64,000 bases of DNA. Origin: Haemophilus paraphrohaemolyticus. GTDB taxonomy: Bacteria > Pseudomonadota > Gammaproteobacteria > Enterobacterales > Pasteurellaceae. Location of the stretch: contig NZ_MUXX01000002.1 in NCBI RefSeq assembly GCF_002015045.1, forward strand, positions 1 to 64,000, written 5' to 3'. Below the pieces are notes generated by a model. The model worked only from the letters and a program-made list of their open reading frames with translations, did not search any database and was not told the origin of the DNA. Each line of letters starts with the position of its first letter. Positions within the stretch are counted from its first letter, which is position 1. Both the position numbers and the translations under genes were made by a program. This document shows positions 60,680 through 64,000 of the stretch, piece by piece.

Positions 60680-60924
60680 TCATCCCTCAAAACTATACCA
60701 GTTCTTACCGCTTCTTCTGAATTCTTTCCGCAACGACTGATACAGCTTATCCGTTAGCATCGCTCCCGCCATAGCTAATGTTAATGGTATCAAAAATTCT
60801 GCTTTTCCACGCGTCAGTTCCAGCAAGAAAATAATCGCTGTGAGTGGCATTTTCTGCACAATGCCTAAGAAGGCACAAGCCCCGATAATCGCTGCACCTT
60901 GTAAAGAACGATTTTTCTCATTTT
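60680..60924 (-). pseudogene. C-terminal remnant of a ClC-family chloride channel
   Basis: On the minus strand, a frame of about 80 codons ends at TGA 60682-60680. It reads SLQGAAIIGACAFLGIV, QKMPLTAIIFLLELTR and LAMAGAMLTDKLYQSLRKEF. The PLTAIIFLLELT segment is the conserved C-terminal helix region of ClC channels (P-L-T-x-I-x-x-x-x-E). The rest of the roughly 430-residue protein is missing; upstream of it lies the queF start region on the other strand. So only the last fifth survives. The gap 60577-60977 (401 bp) holds this remnant and a terminator. Confidence 0.72.
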
Positions 60925-60977
60925 TCGTTTAAAGCAGAAATATGCTACACTTGCCGCCCATTTTGCAAGGAAATATT

Positions 60978-61817
60978 ATGAACTACCAAGATAAATCTCT
61001 TTCTGCCCTCAAGCTTGGGCAAAAAACCGAATACAAAAGCCAATATGATGCTTCACTTTTGCAACCCGTGCCACGCAGATTAAATCGTGAAGGTTTGGGG
61101 ATTGTAGAAGATCAGCCTTTCAATCAAGGGGCTGATGTTTGGACTTGCTATGAACTTTCGTGGTTGAATCTAAACGGCTTGCCACAAGTAGCCATTGCGG
61201 ATGTTGCGATTGATTTTAAAAGTGAAAATTTAATCGAATCAAAGAGCTTTAAACTCTATTTAAACAGCTTCAACCAAACTAAATTTGCTTCAATCGAAGA
61301 GGTTGAAGAGACAATTGCAAAAGATTTAAACCAATGTGCAAGCGGTCGAGTTTCGGTAAAAATTCACAAATTAGCTGATTACACTAACCAGCCAATTATG
61401 AATTTTGCTGGCGATTGCATTGATGAGCAAGAGATTCAAATCGACAACTACGCATTTTCTAATCAATATTTAGAAAATGTTGCAGAAGGCGAAATAGTAG
61501 AAGAGACACTGGTTAGCCACTTGTTGAAGTCTAATTGCTTGATTACCTCACAGCCAGACTGGGGTAGTGTGCAAATTCATTATGTTGGAAAGCAGTTAAA
61601 TCGTGAAAAACTTTTGCGATATTTAGTCTCTTTCCGTGAACACAATGAGTTCCATGAGCAATGTGTAGAGCGAATTTTTACGGATTTAATGCAATTCGCA
61701 AAACCTGAAAAACTTACCGTTTATGCTCGCTATACTCGGCGCGGTGGATTAGATATTAACCCATTCCGTTCTAATTTTGAGAGTGTTCCTGCGAATTTGA
61801 GAATGGCAAGACAGTAA
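60978..61817 (+). CDS. queF: NADPH-dependent 7-cyano-7-deazaguanine reductase QueF
   Basis: A 279-residue reductase that converts preQ0 to preQ1 in queuosine synthesis. It is the long (YqfR-type, duplicated T-fold) form. The catalytic Cys lies in the block [17 protein letters not shown] and the QueF motif [17 protein letters not shown] binds NADPH. The conserved [13 protein letters not shown] follows. ATG 60978 has AAGGAAATATT before it; the frame from 60942 adds 12 residues. Queuosine is placed in tRNAs with GUN anticodons, including tRNA-Asn at 16269. No preQ1 riboswitch is visible. Confidence 0.96.
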   Translation: MNYQDKSLSALKLGQKTEYKSQYDASLLQPVPRRLNREGLGIVEDQPFNQGADVWTCYELSWLNLNGLPQVAIADVAIDFKSENLIESKSFKLYLNSFNQTKFASIEEVEETIAKDLNQCASGRVSVKIHKLADYTNQPIMNFAGDCIDEQEIQIDNYAFSNQYLENVAEGEIVEETLVSHLLKSNCLITSQPDWGSVQIHYVGKQLNREKLLRYLVSFREHNEFHEQCVERIFTDLMQFAKPEKLTVYARYTRRGGLDINPFRSNFESVPANLRMARQ

Positions 61818-61832
61818 TCCAATAAGCAAAAG

Positions 61833-61865
61833 AAAGGCTGATAATTTAATATTATCAGCCTTTTT
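61833..61865 (+). terminator. queF terminator
   Basis: AAAGGCTGATAAT pairs perfectly with ATTATCAGCCTTT around TTAAT, ending in T5. It can also serve znuB, whose stop is 22 bp away on the other strand. Confidence 0.88.
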
Positions 61866-61887
61866 GTCTACTATGCGACAATTTTCA

Positions 61888-62670
61888 TTACGTCTCTTTT
61901 TTAAATAAACTTAACAAAAATAGCACTCCAGCACACACCACTACTGATGGTCCTGCGGGGGTGTCTTTAATCCCTGAAAGTAGCAGTCCGAAAGAGACAG
62001 CAATAATGCTCAAAATAATGGCATAAACAACCATTGCTTCTGGTGTACGAGCGAAACGCCTTGCTGTGGCAGATGGAATGATTAAGAGTGAAGTGATAAT
62101 TAACGCCCCAACAAATTTCATACTCAAAGCAATTGTTAATGCGGTGAGGAGCATCAGTAATAATCGCACGCGAGCAACATTCAATCCTTCCACTTGCGCC
62201 AATTCTGGGCTAATGGTAATAGAAAGTAATTTAGACCAGAAGAAGGCTAAAATTCCACCAATCACAATGACTCCAATGCCGATAAAAATAACATCGTTAA
62301 AGTTGATCGCCAAAAGATCACCAAATAGGTAAGACATTAAATCTACACGAACATTATCAAGCAAACTAATCGTAATCACGCCAAGGGAAAGACTGCAATG
62401 AGCGATAATACCAAGCACGGTATCAACTGAATAGTTGGTTTTATGCTCAAGCCAGACTAAAGCCATTGCGAGTATAACCGTCATCACAATCACGGCAATA
62501 TAAGGATCAACCTCAAGGAAGATGCCAAGTGCGACGCCAAGCAATGCGGAGTGAGAAAGCGTATCACCAAAATACGCCATTTTCCGCCAAACAACAAAAG
62601 CACCAAGTGGTGCAGTAATCAATGAGAGTAATAATCCTGCAAGCCAGGCAGGAAGTAGAATATCAAGCAT
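61888..62670 (-). CDS. znuB: Zinc ABC transporter permease ZnuB
   Basis: A 260-residue inner-membrane permease with about eight helices, part of the ZnuABC high-affinity zinc importer. Family blocks are WRKMAYFGDTLSHSALLGVA, LLGIIAH-like GIIAHCSLSLGV, RVDLMSYLFGDLLAI and MKFVGALIITSLLIIPSATAR. ATG 62670 (MLDILLPAWLAG) aligns with homologues; the frame extending to 62715 crosses an uptake-sequence hairpin. It follows rarA on the same strand. znuA and znuC are not adjacent in this window. No Zur box was recognised. Confidence 0.93.
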   Translation of the reverse strand: MLDILLPAWLAGLLLSLITAPLGAFVVWRKMAYFGDTLSHSALLGVALGIFLEVDPYIAVIVMTVILAMALVWLEHKTNYSVDTVLGIIAHCSLSLGVITISLLDNVRVDLMSYLFGDLLAINFNDVIFIGIGVIVIGGILAFFWSKLLSITISPELAQVEGLNVARVRLLLMLLTALTIALSMKFVGALIITSLLIIPSATARRFARTPEAMVVYAIILSIIAVSFGLLLSGIKDTPAGPSVVVCAGVLFLLSLFKKET

Positions 62671-62681
62671 AATGTTACAGG

Positions 62682-62722
62682 CGGTCGAATTTGCAAATAT
62701 TTCTGCAAATCCCACCGCTTTC
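62682..62722. repeat. Inverted uptake-sequence hairpin between rarA and znuB
   Basis: GGCGGTCGAATTTGCA and TGCAAATCCCACCGC form an imperfect stem around AATATTTC. It separates rarA from znuB and may act as a terminator for rarA. Confidence 0.55.
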
Positions 62723-62738
62723 CTCTATTTATATTGGA

Positions 62739-64000
62739 CTATCTATATCGTTTTTGTGGACTTTGAATATCTTGTGCCTTCAGCCACGCCATTTTTTCTT
62801 TAATCTGTTTTTCCATTCCGCGTTCAGTTGGGAAGTAAAATTCCGTGTCCTTCAACTCAGGTGGGAAATAATTTTCGCCTGCAGCATAAGCATTCGGTTC
62901 ATTATGAGCATAACGATACCCATCGCCATAACCGAGCGATTTCATTAACTGCGTTGGCGCATTACGTAAATGCTCGGGCACATCATAATCCTTCGCCTCT
63001 TTTGCCAAACGTTTTGCCTCATTGAATGCCGTATAAACTGCATTGCTTTTTGGGGCAACAGCCAAATAAATAACCGCTTGTGCAATGGCACGCTCCCCTT
63101 CATAAGCTCCTACTCTGGTATAGCAATCCCAAGCATTAATCGCAATTTGCATAGCACGTGGATCGGCATTCCCAATATCTTCAGAGGCAATGGCTAATAA
63201 TCGGCGTGCAACATAAAGTGGATCACCGCCTGCAGTTAAAATGCGGGCATACCAATATAATGCACCATCAGGCGAAGAGCCTCGAATAGATTTATGCAAG
63301 GCTGAAATCAAATCGTAATAGCGATCACCACCTTTATCAAAACGGGCTTGCCGTTCGCCTAGAATTTCTGTTAACAAGGATTTATTGAGTAACTTGCCTT
63401 TTGCGGTCGTTTCCGCCATATCTGACATCAGCTCTAAGCAATTCAACGCATAACGTGCATCACCATTCACATAATCGGCAAGTAAATCAAGTACTTCATC
63501 TTCAAGCACAAAAGTCTCGTTGCCCAAACCTCGCTCTTTATCGGTCAAAGCTTGCTCTAATATGCTTAAAATATCTTGCTTTTGAAGTGGTTTGAGAATG
63601 TAAATTCGAGCCCGAGAAAGCAAGGCATTATTTAATTCAAAGGATGGATTTTCGGTTGTTGCACCAATAAAAATAATCGTGCCATCTTCAATATGGGGCA
63701 AAAACGCATCTTGTTGGCTTTTGTTAAAACGATGTACTTCGTCCACAAACAGTACCGTTCTTCTACCTGTTTGCTGATTTAATTTTGCTTTATCAATAGC
63801 TTCGCGGATCTCTTTAATACCAGACGTTACCGCTGAAATACGCTCTACTTCTGCATTTAAATGGTGTGCAATAATCTCTGCTAATGTGGTTTTACCCGTG
63901 CCAGGGGGGCCCCAGAAGATCATTGAATGAGCTCGTTGCATTGCAATCGCTTTTTGCAGTGGCTTGCCTTCGCCAATTAGGTGCGATTGTCCTCGATATT
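62739..64000 (-). CDS. rarA: Replication-associated recombination protein RarA (MgsA), cut by right edge
   Basis: An AAA+ clamp-loader-like ATPase that acts at stalled replication forks. 420 codons are in the window; about 25 N-terminal residues lie beyond the edge, since the open frame continues upstream of the internal ATG at 63941 ([18 protein letters not shown]). Walker A is [13 protein letters not shown] and Walker [20 protein letters not shown]; sensor 1 is [13 protein letters not shown]. The C-terminal tetramerisation region ends SPQKRYR as in E. coli. It lies upstream of znuB. Confidence 0.96.
   Translation of the reverse strand, partial: YRGQSHLIGEGKPLQKAIAMQRAHSMIFWGPPGTGKTTLAEIIAHHLNAEVERISAVTSGIKEIREAIDKAKLNQQTGRRTVLFVDEVHRFNKSQQDAFLPHIEDGTIIFIGATTENPSFELNNALLSRARIYILKPLQKQDILSILEQALTDKERGLGNETFVLEDEVLDLLADYVNGDARYALNCLELMSDMAETTAKGKLLNKSLLTEILGERQARFDKGGDRYYDLISALHKSIRGSSPDGALYWYARILTAGGDPLYVARRLLAIASEDIGNADPRAMQIAINAWDCYTRVGAYEGERAIAQAVIYLAVAPKSNAVYTAFNEAKRLAKEAKDYDVPEHLRNAPTQLMKSLGYGDGYRYAHNEPNAYAAGENYFPPELKDTEFYFPTERGMEKQIKEKMAWLKAQDIQSPQKRYR

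Noticed and set aside
60639..60977. preQ1 riboswitch upstream of queF
   Set aside because: No pseudoknot-type short aptamer is visible; the region is a ClC remnant on the other strand.

Overview
The window is chromosomal DNA from a gamma-proteobacterium of the family Pasteurellaceae, most likely the Actinobacillus pleuropneumoniae/Mannheimia branch. The evidence is the repeated DNA-uptake 9-mer ACAAGCGGT (or its complement), which is the 'Apl-type' uptake signal, plus AT-rich coding sequence and gene products close to Haemophilus/Actinobacillus housekeeping proteins. Nearly everything is single-copy core genome. I see no prophage, insertion sequence, CRISPR array or integrative element.

Layout. 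1-1821: the 5' part of a large trimeric autotransporter adhesin, cut by the left edge. 2-8.5 kb: pykA, sixA, dusB-fis, and the metNIQ methionine importer. 8.5-13 kb: a small GNAT protein, purH, selD (a selenoprotein read through TGA), ndk, sodA. 13-16.5 kb: a large TonB-dependent receptor and tRNA-Asn. 16.5-25.5 kb: moeA-moeB, cvpA-purF, qmcA-ybbJ, rnhA, argG and a GT9 glycosyltransferase. 25.6-33.5 kb: a PBP7-like endopeptidase, groES-groEL, dusC-ycjF, djlA, metK and a broken ompW. 33.7-44 kb: clpB, rdgB-ybjQ-ycgN, yihI-DUF2489-hemN-lptD and gltS. 44-51.5 kb: ruvX, ampD, rlmJ, pyrE, a LOS glycosyltransferase, purT and plsB. 51.6-57.3 kb: lexA-mutH-nagZ-rlmC, eno and a DUF2251 gene. 57.3-64 kb: trpCF, yqcC-truC, yoaH plus a secreted protein, a ClC channel remnant, queF, znuB and rarA (cut by the right edge).

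Shared regulation can be read directly in the DNA. Three near-identical PurR operators precede purH, cvpA-purF and purT. Tandem MetJ boxes sit on the promoters of metNIQ and metK. Two heat-shock promoters of the same geometry precede groESL and clpB. A LexA box lies on the lexA promoter, and mutH follows lexA by 21 bp without a terminator. A perfect FNR site and a near-perfect NarP/NarL 7-2-7 site remain in front of the dead ompW gene. A Fur-like 19-bp palindrome precedes the TonB-dependent receptor.

Themes. Several genes fit anaerobic, formate-linked metabolism: the selenoprotein SelD, moeA/moeB, hemN, purT and the FNR/NarP sites. RNA modification is well represented: dusB, dusC, truC, queF, rlmC and rlmJ. 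Envelope genes include lptD, two glycosyltransferases, ampD/nagZ muropeptide recycling, the PBP7-like enzyme, the adhesin and the TonB receptor. I did not find a clearly new multi-gene system. The most unusual items are the UGA-decoding selD, the double lesion in ompW with its regulatory region intact, an intrinsic terminator inside the dusB-fis leader, the lexA-mutH linkage, and a small inverted repeat with a second partial copy.
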